A stretch of DNA of 5,366 nt from contig JAGXHZ010000028.1 of the NCBI GenBank assembly GCA_024635855.1, forward strand, positions 1 to 5,366, given 5' to 3'. Positions 1 through 5,337 of the stretch are shown here, one piece after another (position 1 is the first letter of the stretch; every line of letters begins with the position of its first letter). A program made the translations under genes and the position numbers. Origin of the DNA: Sulfuricurvum sp. (lineage in GTDB: Bacteria; Campylobacterota; Campylobacteria; Campylobacterales; Sulfurimonadaceae). Under the pieces are notes generated by a model that worked only from the letters and a program-made list of their open reading frames with translations, was not told the DNA's origin and ran no database searches.

Positions 1-861
1 CCCCATATCCCATCCGAGGATGCTGAAATCGCTCTATGGCGGTACGAATGGTTTCATTACCCCTATGTTATCAAATTCCATGAACAGCTGGGACTTGGAA
101 ACAAACGAGAATCGCGTGAAAGTGCTCCCGTTCAAAAAGCGGCACTCGATGATCTGTGGAATATCATCGAAACGATCAACACTCACCCTTTTGCCGATAA
201 AAACCGTGAGAGGGAAGCGTGGATGGATATGTCTACTATGATCGAATATTCAAATTTACATGCAAAATACAGCTTACCGTATGAACAATGGCCGGATGTA
301 TCGCTTGCACTAAAAATGACTCCCAAATATATACATCGAAATGATCAAATGGATCAATGGCTTACACGGCTGGGGCAACGCTACCAACAAAGCTATATGA
401 AGCCGTTGATCCAAAAAGCTCCTCAGGTTGAAGCAATCCGCCAATCCGCTCTTTTATTGGTTTTTGAAGAACAAATGAGGGTGAAAATATTAGCACGGAC
501 GTTTTCATGCAAAAGCGATCTAGTACGACGCTACACCACACTACGCAATCGGTATTTCTTCGGTAAAAATCCGGTATTTCTCGACATGCGCTCACACGGT
601 ATGGGTAAGAGGGTCAACGAGATGATCGACGCGTCACAGGACAATATCAGTGCAGAGTTTACTCGACAGATGTTGGGAGAGTTTTGCGCGGAGAAGGTTG
701 AAGGAATGTCGCCAAAAGCCAAACCTTATGCAGGTATGGATGGTTTTTATCAGCATTTAACAAGCGAAGACGAAGTTTACAGTAATGAAATCAAAATCTT
801 AAAGGAGATCACACATCCCTCGTTCCCAACGTCCTCGTTGGGAATGCATAACGTCAGATAA
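1..861 (+). CDS. Hypothetical protein, C-terminal part (5' end outside window)
   Basis: The reading frame is open from base 1 to the TAA at 859-861, giving 286 residues with no start in view. The first in-window ATG in this frame (223) is preceded by 74 open codons of similar protein-like composition (for example ALWRYEWFHYPYVIKFHEQ), so 223 is probably an internal Met rather than the start. I do not recognise the family. The visible part is soluble, rich in charged and aromatic residues, and has no membrane segment, signal peptide, cysteine cluster or nucleotide-binding loop that I can see. Its last 13 or so codons (from 819) lie inside a REP-like palindrome and encode a Ser/Pro-rich tail (FPTSSLGMHNVR) unlike the charged helical sequence before it, so the natural C-terminus may have been replaced or extended by the repeat. 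Confidence refers to this being coding, not to any function. Confidence 0.75.
   Translation, partial: PHIPSEDAEIALWRYEWFHYPYVIKFHEQLGLGNKRESRESAPVQKAALDDLWNIIETINTHPFADKNREREAWMDMSTMIEYSNLHAKYSLPYEQWPDVSLALKMTPKYIHRNDQMDQWLTRLGQRYQQSYMKPLIQKAPQVEAIRQSALLLVFEEQMRVKILARTFSCKSDLVRRYTTLRNRYFFGKNPVFLDMRSHGMGKRVNEMIDASQDNISAEFTRQMLGEFCAEKVEGMSPKAKPYAGMDGFYQHLTSEDEVYSNEIKILKEITHPSFPTSSLGMHNVR
819..853 (+). repeat. REP-like palindrome, copy 1
   Basis: A perfect 9-bp inverted repeat, TTCCCAACG (823-831) and CGTTGGGAA (836-844), encloses the 4-nt loop TCCT. The 35-nt unit starts with CTCG and ends with TGCATAACG. An inverted relative lies at 889-923. The unit overlaps the 3' end of the preceding coding frame. 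The core (TTCCCA, short loop, TGGGAA, then TGCAT) resembles palindromic repeats common in proteobacterial genomes; that resemblance is from memory and was not searched. Confidence 0.8.
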
Positions 862-888
862 AGAGTGTGTAAAAGCTTACTAACTAAT

Positions 889-923
889 GGCTATACACTC
901 CCAAACAGGAGTTTGGGAGCGAG
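889..923 (-). repeat. REP-like palindrome, copy 2 (inverted)
   Basis: A perfect 9-bp inverted repeat, CTCCCAAAC (898-906) and GTTTGGGAG (911-919), encloses the 4-nt loop AGGA. Read on the minus strand it starts CTCG, has loop TCCT and continues TGTATAGCC. By hand it matches copy 1 at 26 of 35 positions. Three changed stem pairs keep pairing in both copies (T-A versus C-G, and CG/CG versus AC/GT). The two units face each other across 35 nt, the arrangement called a REP doublet or REPIN. Confidence 0.8.
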
Positions 924-957
924 AGTTGGAATAATGACATAATTGGAGAATAAGACA

Positions 958-1005
958 ATGGGACGAAGCAGATATCATAAAGGGGTATTCAATTTTCACT
1001 TTTAA
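958..1005 (+). pseudogene. Possible N-terminal remnant of a REP-associated (RAYT/IS200-like) transposase
   Basis: An ATG with GGAG nine bases upstream (945-948) opens a 15-codon frame that begins MGRSRYHKGVF and stops at TAA 1003-1005. A start of the type M-G/A-R-S-R-Y is, from memory, typical of one group of REP-associated tyrosine transposases. The expected continuation (a Pro-His/Tyr-Phe-x-Thr-Cys stretch and the later HxH motif) is absent in all frames downstream, so at most the first dozen codons survive. Its position 34 nt after an inverted pair of REP-like palindromes fits the usual neighbourhood of such genes. The match is short and could be chance. Confidence 0.3.
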
Positions 1006-1022
1006 AGCATGTGAGGCGTTAA

Positions 1023-1127
1023 ATGTTAAGTTTAGGTGATCGGAAGAAACAGAGACAAACTGAACTAAAATACAGAAACTGGGATGGATACCGTATCTAC
1101 CCTAAAGGGCACGTGAAGTACGGATGA
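1023..1127 (+). CDS. Small basic ORF, 34 aa, doubtful
   Basis: ATG at 1023 follows a TAA in the same frame directly, with GAGG (1013-1016) six bases upstream as a possible ribosome binding site. The frame encodes 34 residues with nine Lys/Arg against three Asp/Glu, ending in WDGYRIYPKGHVKYG. I do not recognise it. Most of its second half coincides with repeat copy A (1065-1138); the related copy B (1452-1525) carries indels and stops and does not keep this frame. That argues that either the sequence is a non-coding repeat or copy B is a decayed gene end. Treat as a weak candidate only. Confidence 0.15.
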   Translation: MLSLGDRKKQRQTELKYRNWDGYRIYPKGHVKYG

Positions 1128-1138
1128 GAAAGCAAATA
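1065..1138 (+). repeat. Diverged direct repeat, copy A
   Basis: The 74-nt unit aligns by hand with 1452-1525 at about 59 of 76 columns, with four single-base gaps; most substitutions are transitions. Conserved blocks include TAAAAT, AGAAA, TGGGAT, AGGGC and AAAGCAA. Within it, CCGTA (1091-1095) can pair with TACGG (1119-1123) around an inner CCC-TAAA-GGG hairpin (1101-1110). Similarity seems to extend about 10 nt further upstream. Identity of the element is unknown. Confidence 0.6.
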
Positions 1139-1205
1139 CGATATGCAAAAAAATAGATTTTATTGAATATAGAAACTATTGCTGAATGATTGAAAGACAG
1201 GGGGG

Positions 1206-1283
1206 CAAGGGGATAAACCCCTTGGCTATACTCAATTGAGCATAGGTGCAAAAATGCACAAAAGCAGTAATGCGGTTACTAGC
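1206..1283. repeat. Run of four adjacent hairpins
   Basis: Four inverted repeats follow each other with almost no spacing. They are CAAGGGG/CCCCTTG with a 5-nt loop (1206-1224); CTAT-CTCAA/TTGAG-ATAG with one mismatch (1226-1245); GTGCA/TGCAC with loop AAAA (1246-1259); and GC-AGTAA/TTACT-GC with loop TGCGG and one bulge (1264-1283). None is followed by a T run on the plus strand or preceded by an A run suited to minus-strand termination. The clustering suggests a structured RNA or a mobile-element end, but no known RNA family was recognised. Confidence 0.5.
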
Positions 1284-1306
1284 TTATCCATAAAGAACCC
1301 CCTTCG

Positions 1307-1389
1307 TGTTAAGTCTTTGGAGGGCAAAAAAAAAGGTCAAGGGGTAATTAATCCCTCGACCTTAATTGTACCGCTCCATTGACTTAACA
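1307..1389. repeat. Inverted repeat enclosing the terminator
   Basis: TGTTAAGTC (1307-1315) pairs perfectly with GACTTAACA (1381-1389). After a T-T/T-T internal mismatch, TGGAG (1318-1322) pairs with CTCCA (1374-1378). The terminator hairpin sits inside, giving an 83-nt nested structure. It resembles a small inverted-repeat element or a structured transcript tail. Confidence 0.55.
1326..1363 (-). terminator. Rho-independent terminator for leftward transcription
   Basis: On the minus strand a 13-position stem (1363-1351 with 1345-1333) forms around a 5-nt loop with one A-C mismatch and one G-T pair, followed by nine T residues (1334-1326). This is a textbook intrinsic terminator about 180 nt past the stop of the HD-GYP gene, and so the likely end of the dnaJ/HD-GYP transcript. 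The plus strand has no T run after the stem, so it is one-directional. Confidence 0.8.
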
Positions 1390-1451
1390 GGAAAGTGTAA
1401 CCGCAAGAAGAATTGTACCACAAAAAATGAATAGAGGTCGCCAATTCAATT

Positions 1452-1525
1452 TTAAAATGTAGAAATGGGATAGGTATCGTGTCGTATCCTATAGGGCGCG
1501 TGAGCACGGTATGACAAAGCAAGTA
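1452..1525 (+). repeat. Diverged direct repeat, copy B
   Basis: This is the second copy of the repeat at 1065-1138, in the same orientation and about 390 nt away. It ends 17 nt past the stop codon of the leftward HD-GYP gene, so it lies in that gene's 3' untranslated region, antisense. The same two-stem fold can be drawn: ATCGTG with CACGGT outside and CC-TATA-GG inside. A minus-strand open frame through this copy (1337-1522) runs on into the terminator and looks accidental. Confidence 0.6.
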
Positions 1526-1542
1526 GAGTTCATTTAGTTATT

Positions 1543-3270
1543 TTATTTCTTATTCAATCGTGCTTGCAGTGCATCCAAACTTTTGATCGTTTCAGCATCC
1601 AATGTAATCACGGATACACTTACTGTAATTCCCACCTCTTTTAGCCAGTTGACATACAAATCATCAATCATCGGCAGTTCATTATCTTTTCTAAAGAGGA
1701 TAAAATCATCCCCTTGAAAACGGATAACCGGTAATTTAGGATACTTCTCTTGCAATATCTGTGCGTAATGTTTGAGAAGATCATCTCCCTTATCCCATCC
1801 ATAGGATTTGTTAAATTGACTGATGTTACCTAGATTGATCAGCCATAATTGTTTGTATTGAGTAAAATCAGGCTCAAAAAAGAGAAAATTGAGATAAGAC
1901 GATGTATAGGCACCAGTAAGGGGATCTTTGTAAAAATAGGAGAATCGTTCCATCTCAAGCTCTGTTGTAGGACGTTGAGAGTGGTTCGCTTCGAGTGAGA
2001 TATCTTTGAGTGCTATGAGTGCCGCATCGACGATATCTGCACGAAATTGTGTCCGACAATTAGTATTAAGTTCATGGATTGATTCCTTTAACGTCTTTCG
2101 CCCTTTGTAAATACGGTTTGTTGTCATCGCGTCAAAACAATCTGCTATGGCTAAGATTTGCGAGTTTAATGGGATTTTCTCTCCTTTTAGTCCAAAAGGA
2201 TAGCCGCTTCCATCGATACGCTCGTGATGGTAACGGATGATTTGAGCGATGGAGGAAAAAATCTCTACTTTGCTCAGAAGTTTATAACTGGCATTGACAT
2301 GTTCTTCGATAAGTTTTTTCTCGAGAGGTTCCAAGCGGCCGGGTTTGAGTAATATTGAGTCAGGAATCGCAACTTTCCCGATATCGTGCAAAACTCCTGC
2401 TCTGTATATCTCTTCTTGTATCTCCTCACTAAATCCCATCTCTTTGGCGATCAGCCGTGAGTACTCACCTACTCGTTTCCCGTGTCCCGCAGTATAGTTA
2501 TCACGTTGTTCGATCAGAGAAACGAGCGAAAAGAGGTTTTGTTCATAGAGATCAATTTTTTCACTGATCCGCTCATTAGAATTGCGGTATCCCCAATACA
2601 GACCGCTTAATCCTAATATCCAAATGCACACACTTATTAGGATATTTGGACGTATTCCTGAGGTAAAAATTTCATCGTATCGGCTTAGCGGTATTTCTAG
2701 GGAGAGACCGCCTCGAACATCTCCGAGTTTATATCCTTGGTCTTGATGACATTTCATACATTGCTGATCGATAAAAAATGGTCTCATATACTGCAAACTG
2801 TCATTAGCGGTTATTCTATGGGCATCCGTACGTGTGGTTTCAATCTGTTTTAAGGCTTCAGCCTCCCATTCGCTAGGATCATTGTGAGGATTAAGAAGTT
2901 TGAGGCTGGTTAAATGTCCTTGTATGCCGGAATGTTGTGTGTATAGCTCTGAGATTTGTCTCAGCGCGTAGGCGGGATTAAAAAGGGTGAGCTGTAAACC
3001 GTTGGTAGTATTTACATCACGATTCTTAACATGTAGATAAGGATTCGGTCGAGAGTTGTTTTGATCGGCAATAACATATACACCTCCCTTGGATGAAATC
3101 CAAGAGCGAAAGGTTAAATCTTTATTGATACTGGTGCGTGCTTCGAGAAGGGCTAATGAGTTGATAACGCGGTTTTTTTGAAATATCATAATGGCAATAA
3201 AAAAAGCAATTAAAATAGTCCATGCTACTGCTAACAGGATAAAAACTCTTGCTAATTGCCGTTTTTCCAG
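1543..3270 (-). CDS. Membrane haem-type sensor with HD-GYP phosphodiesterase and degenerate GGDEF domain
   Basis: A probable c-di-GMP phosphodiesterase at the inner membrane. Numbered from the proposed CTG start (575 aa): membrane helix about 9-30; periplasmic Tll0287-like/DUF3365 region about 40-197 with the c-type haem motif CMKCH at 171-175; second helix about 209-228; HD-GYP domain about 245-420 with H263, LHDIGK (H295, D296), H324, HHE (348-350), GYP (356-358) and the AIAD aspartate D377, all intact; then a GGDEF-like region from DPLTGAY (449) in which the signature reads QGDDF (519-523), so diguanylate cyclase activity is unlikely. The first ATG (3189) would give 548 aa and lose the first helix. 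CTG at 3270 has AAGG eight bases upstream and restores it; no ATG, GTG or TTG exists in frame before 3189. The gene lies 48 nt downstream of dnaJ. Haem or redox sensing is inferred from the family; the ligand is not known. Confidence 0.88.
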   Translation of the reverse strand: MEKRQLARVFILLAVAWTILIAFFIAIMIFQKNRVINSLALLEARTSINKDLTFRSWISSKGGVYVIADQNNSRPNPYLHVKNRDVNTTNGLQLTLFNPAYALRQISELYTQHSGIQGHLTSLKLLNPHNDPSEWEAEALKQIETTRTDAHRITANDSLQYMRPFFIDQQCMKCHQDQGYKLGDVRGGLSLEIPLSRYDEIFTSGIRPNILISVCIWILGLSGLYWGYRNSNERISEKIDLYEQNLFSLVSLIEQRDNYTAGHGKRVGEYSRLIAKEMGFSEEIQEEIYRAGVLHDIGKVAIPDSILLKPGRLEPLEKKLIEEHVNASYKLLSKVEIFSSIAQIIRYHHERIDGSGYPFGLKGEKIPLNSQILAIADCFDAMTTNRIYKGRKTLKESIHELNTNCRTQFRADIVDAALIALKDISLEANHSQRPTTELEMERFSYFYKDPLTGAYTSSYLNFLFFEPDFTQYKQLWLINLGNISQFNKSYGWDKGDDLLKHYAQILQEKYPKLPVIRFQGDDFILFRKDNELPMIDDLYVNWLKEVGITVSVSVITLDAETIKSLDALQARLNKK

Positions 3271-3278
3271 AGGAACTG

Positions 3279-3282
3279 CCTT
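3279..3282 (-). promoter_or_regulatory. Ribosome binding site supporting a CTG start
   Basis: AAGG on the minus strand ends eight bases before CTG at 3270-3268. No comparable Shine-Dalgarno sequence precedes the ATG at 3189, where the upstream sequence is the T-rich coding sequence of a hydrophobic helix. Confidence 0.5.
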
Positions 3283-3302
3283 ATACTAAAAGTGTTAGTA
3301 TA
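3282..3302. repeat. Inverted repeat between dnaJ and the HD-GYP gene
   Basis: TATACTAA (3282-3289) and TTAGTATA (3295-3302) form a perfect 8-bp stem with a 5-nt loop. It touches the proposed ribosome binding site of the HD-GYP gene. It is AT-rich and not followed by a T run in the leftward direction, so it is a better candidate for an operator or a translation-modulating hairpin than for a terminator. Confidence 0.4.
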
Positions 3303-3318
3303 CGATAGTATCGCGTTA

Positions 3319-4434
3319 TTATTTAAACCACCCTTTTACTTTTTCAAACGTTGATTCGAAAAGAGACTCATGCGGTTTGGATTCGATTCCGAAACTTGCT
3401 TGCAGTTTTTGCAATAGTTCTTCTTGTTCGCTCGTGAGACGAGTAGGGTAGGTGAGAGTGATTTGGGCGATCATGTCTCCTTTTCCTCGACCGTGTACAT
3501 CAGCGATTCCTTCACCTTTAAATCGATAATGCTGTTTGTCTTTGGTTCCGGTTTCGAGTTCCAACGTCACTTCGCCATTTAGTGAGGGGATAGTGATGTC
3601 CTCACCCAAAACTGCTTGGGTGAAAAAGACGGGAACTTCGAGATAGACGTCATTACCATTGCGGATAAAGTGGCTGTCTTCTTCCACTTCAAAAGTGACG
3701 TACAAATCTCCTCGTACACCGCTTTTCCCCATATTCCCGCGTCCTGAAACGCGTAATCGGTTACCGTTATCGATACCTGCCGGAACTTTTACGGTCACTT
3801 TTTCTTTTGCTTCGGTGTAGCTTTTCCCTTTACAATCGGTACATTTTTCACTCGCCATCGTCCCCTCGCCATGACACGCAGGACAAGTTTGTGAGAAGGT
3901 CATGAACCCTTGACGAACGTACACTTGCCCTTTACCGCCGCATTGGCTGCAGCTGGTGACTTTTGCGTCTTTGGCACCGGTTCCTTTACAAGTTTTACAC
4001 GAAGTTTTAGCACTGAAGCTTACCTCTTTTTCGCATCCGAAAACGGCTTCTTTGAAGCTGATACGCATCTCAACACCCATATCAAGCTGAAACTTATCAC
4101 TTGGAGCACGAGATTGACGACTGCGTCCACCGCCTCCAAAGCCGTTAAACATCTCTTCGAAAACACTTCCAAGATCATCAAATCCGCCACGACTGCGTCC
4201 GCCACCGCCTTGTAAACCCTCTTTACCATAACGGTCATAGACAGAGCGCTGTTGATCGTCGCTGAGGACTTGATACGCTTCGTTACAGAGTTTGAACTTG
4301 TGTTCTGCAGTAGCATCGTTGGGGTTACGGTCAGGGTGGTGGAGTTTTGCCATTTTACGGTAGGCTTTTTTGATTTCGTCTCCGTTAGCATTTTTAGTAA
4401 CTTCTAAAATTTCATAATAACTCAAATTTTCCAC
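3319..4434 (-). CDS. dnaJ: Chaperone protein DnaJ (Hsp40)
   Basis: Cytoplasmic co-chaperone that delivers unfolded clients to DnaK and stimulates its ATPase. From the GTG start it has 371 aa, the usual DnaJ length: J-domain about 4-70 with HPD at 33-35; Gly/Phe-rich linker about 75-105; zinc domain with four CxxCxGx(G/S) repeats at 146-153, 162-169, 184-191 and 198-205 (the last, CTDCKGKS, has Ser for the final Gly); then the substrate-binding C-terminal domains. The start is GTG at 4434, six bases after GGAGA (4445-4441), and gives [10 protein letters not shown], the normal J-domain opening. An ATG at 4485 would add 17 atypical residues (MAQVSCGII...), would place the ribosome binding site and -10 box inside the coding region, and is rejected. 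It is divergent from recR and followed by the HD-GYP gene; grpE and dnaK are not adjacent. Confidence 0.96.
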   Translation of the reverse strand: MENLSYYEILEVTKNANGDEIKKAYRKMAKLHHPDRNPNDATAEHKFKLCNEAYQVLSDDQQRSVYDRYGKEGLQGGGGRSRGGFDDLGSVFEEMFNGFGGGGRSRQSRAPSDKFQLDMGVEMRISFKEAVFGCEKEVSFSAKTSCKTCKGTGAKDAKVTSCSQCGGKGQVYVRQGFMTFSQTCPACHGEGTMASEKCTDCKGKSYTEAKEKVTVKVPAGIDNGNRLRVSGRGNMGKSGVRGDLYVTFEVEEDSHFIRNGNDVYLEVPVFFTQAVLGEDITIPSLNGEVTLELETGTKDKQHYRFKGEGIADVHGRGKGDMIAQITLTYPTRLTSEQEELLQKLQASFGIESKPHESLFESTFEKVKGWFK

Positions 4435-4459
4435 GCATAATCTCCAAAATTTTTTGCGA

Positions 4460-4468
4460 ATTATACCA
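4460..4468 (-). promoter_or_regulatory. dnaJ promoter -10 element
   Basis: TATAAT at 4465-4460 on the minus strand, preceded by TGG, forms an extended -10 box (TGGTATAAT). It lies 25 nt upstream of the GTG start, leaving room for a short leader with the GGAGA site. No strong TTGACA is seen at the right distance, as is usual for Campylobacterota housekeeping promoters. I see no CIRCE-type (HrcA) inverted repeat here, so HrcA control is not supported. Confidence 0.6.
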
Positions 4469-4502
4469 CAGCTTACTTGAGCCACAAAGACTAAAGATAT
4501 TT

Positions 4503-4511
4503 TGCTACAAT
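4503..4511 (+). promoter_or_regulatory. recR promoter -10 element
   Basis: TACAAT (4506-4511) is preceded by TGC, giving an extended -10 box. It ends only six bases before the recR ATG (4518). Transcription would therefore start at or within a base or two of the start codon, and no Shine-Dalgarno sequence fits between them. Confidence 0.55.
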
Positions 4512-4517
4512 AGCGGC

Positions 4518-5087
4518 ATGAAACGTTCCCTAGAAAAATTTAATCGCCTTGTCGATGCCCTCCAGCAATTACCAACTATCGGACAAAAATCGGCAACACG
4601 TCTTGCTTACCATTTGGTGATGCACGATACCTTTGGTGCTCTTAAACTCGCGCATGCTATCGAAAATGCTGTCACCAGTTTAAAAAAATGCCGTTCCTGC
4701 GGTGGTCTTTCTGAAGATGAACTCTGTGCCATTTGCAGCGATGAGCATCGTAATCATGAAGTACTGTGTATTGTTGAAAATGCTAAAGAGATTTTGATGT
4801 TTGAAGAAAATGCCCTTTTTGACGGGCGTTATTTTGTTCTTGATTCTTTGGAAGAACTGGATATCGCACATCTTCGTGCCATCATCAACAGCGGGATAAA
4901 AGAGGTGATTTTTGCCCTTACTCCCTCAATTGCTAATCAAGGAGTCATGCTCTATATCGAAGACAAACTCATCGAGTGCGATGTACGATTTAGCCGTATC
5001 GCGCAGGGGGTTCCTACGGGAGTGAGTTTGGAGAATGTTGACATCCTCTCGCTGTCTAAGGCACTCGAAGATCGGGTTAGTATTTAG
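4518..5087 (+). CDS. recR: Recombination mediator protein RecR
   Basis: RecR works with RecO (and RecF where present) to load RecA onto SSB-coated single-stranded DNA at gaps during recombinational repair. The 189-aa protein is near the usual length of about 200. It shows an N-terminal helix-hairpin-helix stretch ([16 protein letters not shown], 18-33), a C4 zinc finger (C58, C61, C70, C73), a Toprim domain opening with [10 protein letters not shown] (83-92), and the conserved tail [26 protein letters not shown] (160-186). The loop that usually reads like EGEATA is replaced by a shorter TPSIANQGV stretch (135-143). It starts at ATG 4518 and ends with tandem TAG TAG codons (5085-5090). It is divergent from dnaJ with an 82-nt gap, and its mRNA is probably leaderless. 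Confidence 0.96.
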   Translation: MKRSLEKFNRLVDALQQLPTIGQKSATRLAYHLVMHDTFGALKLAHAIENAVTSLKKCRSCGGLSEDELCAICSDEHRNHEVLCIVENAKEILMFEENALFDGRYFVLDSLEELDIAHLRAIINSGIKEVIFALTPSIANQGVMLYIEDKLIECDVRFSRIAQGVPTGVSLENVDILSLSKALEDRVSI

Positions 5088-5091
5088 TAGC

Positions 5092-5127
5092 ATTGTTCAT
5101 TTCTGACAATATATTTTTGTTTTTTTG
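5092..5127 (+). terminator. Weak possible terminator after recR
   Basis: ATTGT (5092-5096) can pair with ACAAT (5106-5110), plus a T-G pair, followed by ATATTTTTGTTTTTTTG (5111-5127). The stem is short and AT-rich, so only the T-rich tail is typical of an intrinsic terminator. Its place directly after the recR stop codons supports the call. Confidence 0.4.
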
Positions 5128-5166
5128 TCTTTAGTTAAGTTTATATTAATTGTATTATAAATAAAC

Positions 5167-5172
5167 TATAAT
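5167..5172 (+). promoter_or_regulatory. -10 element for the gene at 5195
   Basis: TATAAT at 5167-5172 lies 22 nt before the ATG, in a very AT-rich stretch, with AAGGAT (5183-5188) as ribosome binding site six bases before the start. No clear -35 is seen. A second AT-rich box (TATAAA, 5156-5161) lies just upstream. Confidence 0.5.
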
Positions 5173-5194
5173 ATGAAACATTAAGGATTTTGTT

Positions 5195-5337
5195 ATGAAA
5201 CACGCAAAAATGGTAATGGTTTTCCCTTATATCCTCAGCAGTCTTCTATTGAATGTTGCTTATGCTGAAAACAGTGTACGAATCGATAATGATTTTTACT
5301 TCCAGCATAATAATATTTCTGGTAACACTTCTAGTTC
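5195..5337 (+). CDS. Exported protein of unknown function, N-terminal fragment
   Basis: ATG at 5195 is preceded by AAGGAT with 6-nt spacing. The first 24 residues form a Sec signal peptide: a Lys-containing start (MKHAKM), a hydrophobic core (VFPYILSSLLLNV) and a signal peptidase I site AYA before ENS. The mature part seen (NSVRIDNDFYFQHNNISGNTS) is polar and Asn/Ser-rich, which would suit a periplasmic or outer-membrane protein, but it is too short to assign a family. About 47 codons are genuine. From 5338 the frame runs into sequencing adapter, so residues after the last Ser (CLLYTSDAA) are not biological. Its own promoter and the terminator-like stretch before it suggest a unit separate from recR. 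Confidence 0.7.

Larger units (their letters stand above)
862..1542. other. 681-nt stretch without a confident gene; repeat-rich, structured
   Basis: No frame here holds a convincing full-length gene. It contains the second REP-like palindrome, a 15-codon fragment resembling a RAYT transposase start (958-1005), a weak 34-codon frame (1023-1127), two diverged direct repeat copies (1065-1138 and 1452-1525), four consecutive hairpins (1206-1283), and a leftward terminator (1326-1363) nested in a longer inverted repeat (1307-1389). Short exact direct repeats also occur: ATTCAATTTT at 987-996 and 1444-1453, and AATTGTACC at 1364-1372 and 1411-1419. The best overall reading is a decayed mobile-element patch between two convergent genes. 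A structured non-coding RNA is possible but I see no clear promoter for one. Confidence 0.7.

Noticed and set aside
1307..1389. Possible integron attC site, because GTTAAGT fits GTTRRRY and ACTTAAC fits RYYYAAC
   Set aside because: The boxes are in the wrong order: attC runs RYYYAAC first and GTTRRRY last, whereas here GTT is outermost on the left. No integrase or cassette array is present.
1337..1522. Minus-strand ORF of 61 codons
   Set aside because: It runs through repeat copy B and into the terminator stem, lacks a convincing ribosome binding site, and its product looks like random translation.
1065..1525. Template and variable repeats of a diversity-generating retroelement
   Set aside because: Differences between the copies are not concentrated at adenines of one copy, indels are present, and there is no reverse transcriptase or C-type-lectin-like target gene.
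862..1542. CRISPR array or tRNA gene in the repeat-rich gap
   Set aside because: Repeats are too few, too diverged and unevenly spaced for CRISPR, and no cloverleaf with a T-arm motif was found.
3271..3318. A c-di-GMP riboswitch upstream of the HD-GYP gene
   Set aside because: The gap after dnaJ is only 48 nt, too short for a GEMM aptamer, and none of its conserved blocks is visible.
5173..5184. Three-codon upstream ORF (MKH-stop) before the exported protein gene
   Set aside because: It begins directly after the TATAAT box, so it would lie upstream of the transcription start and not be in the mRNA.
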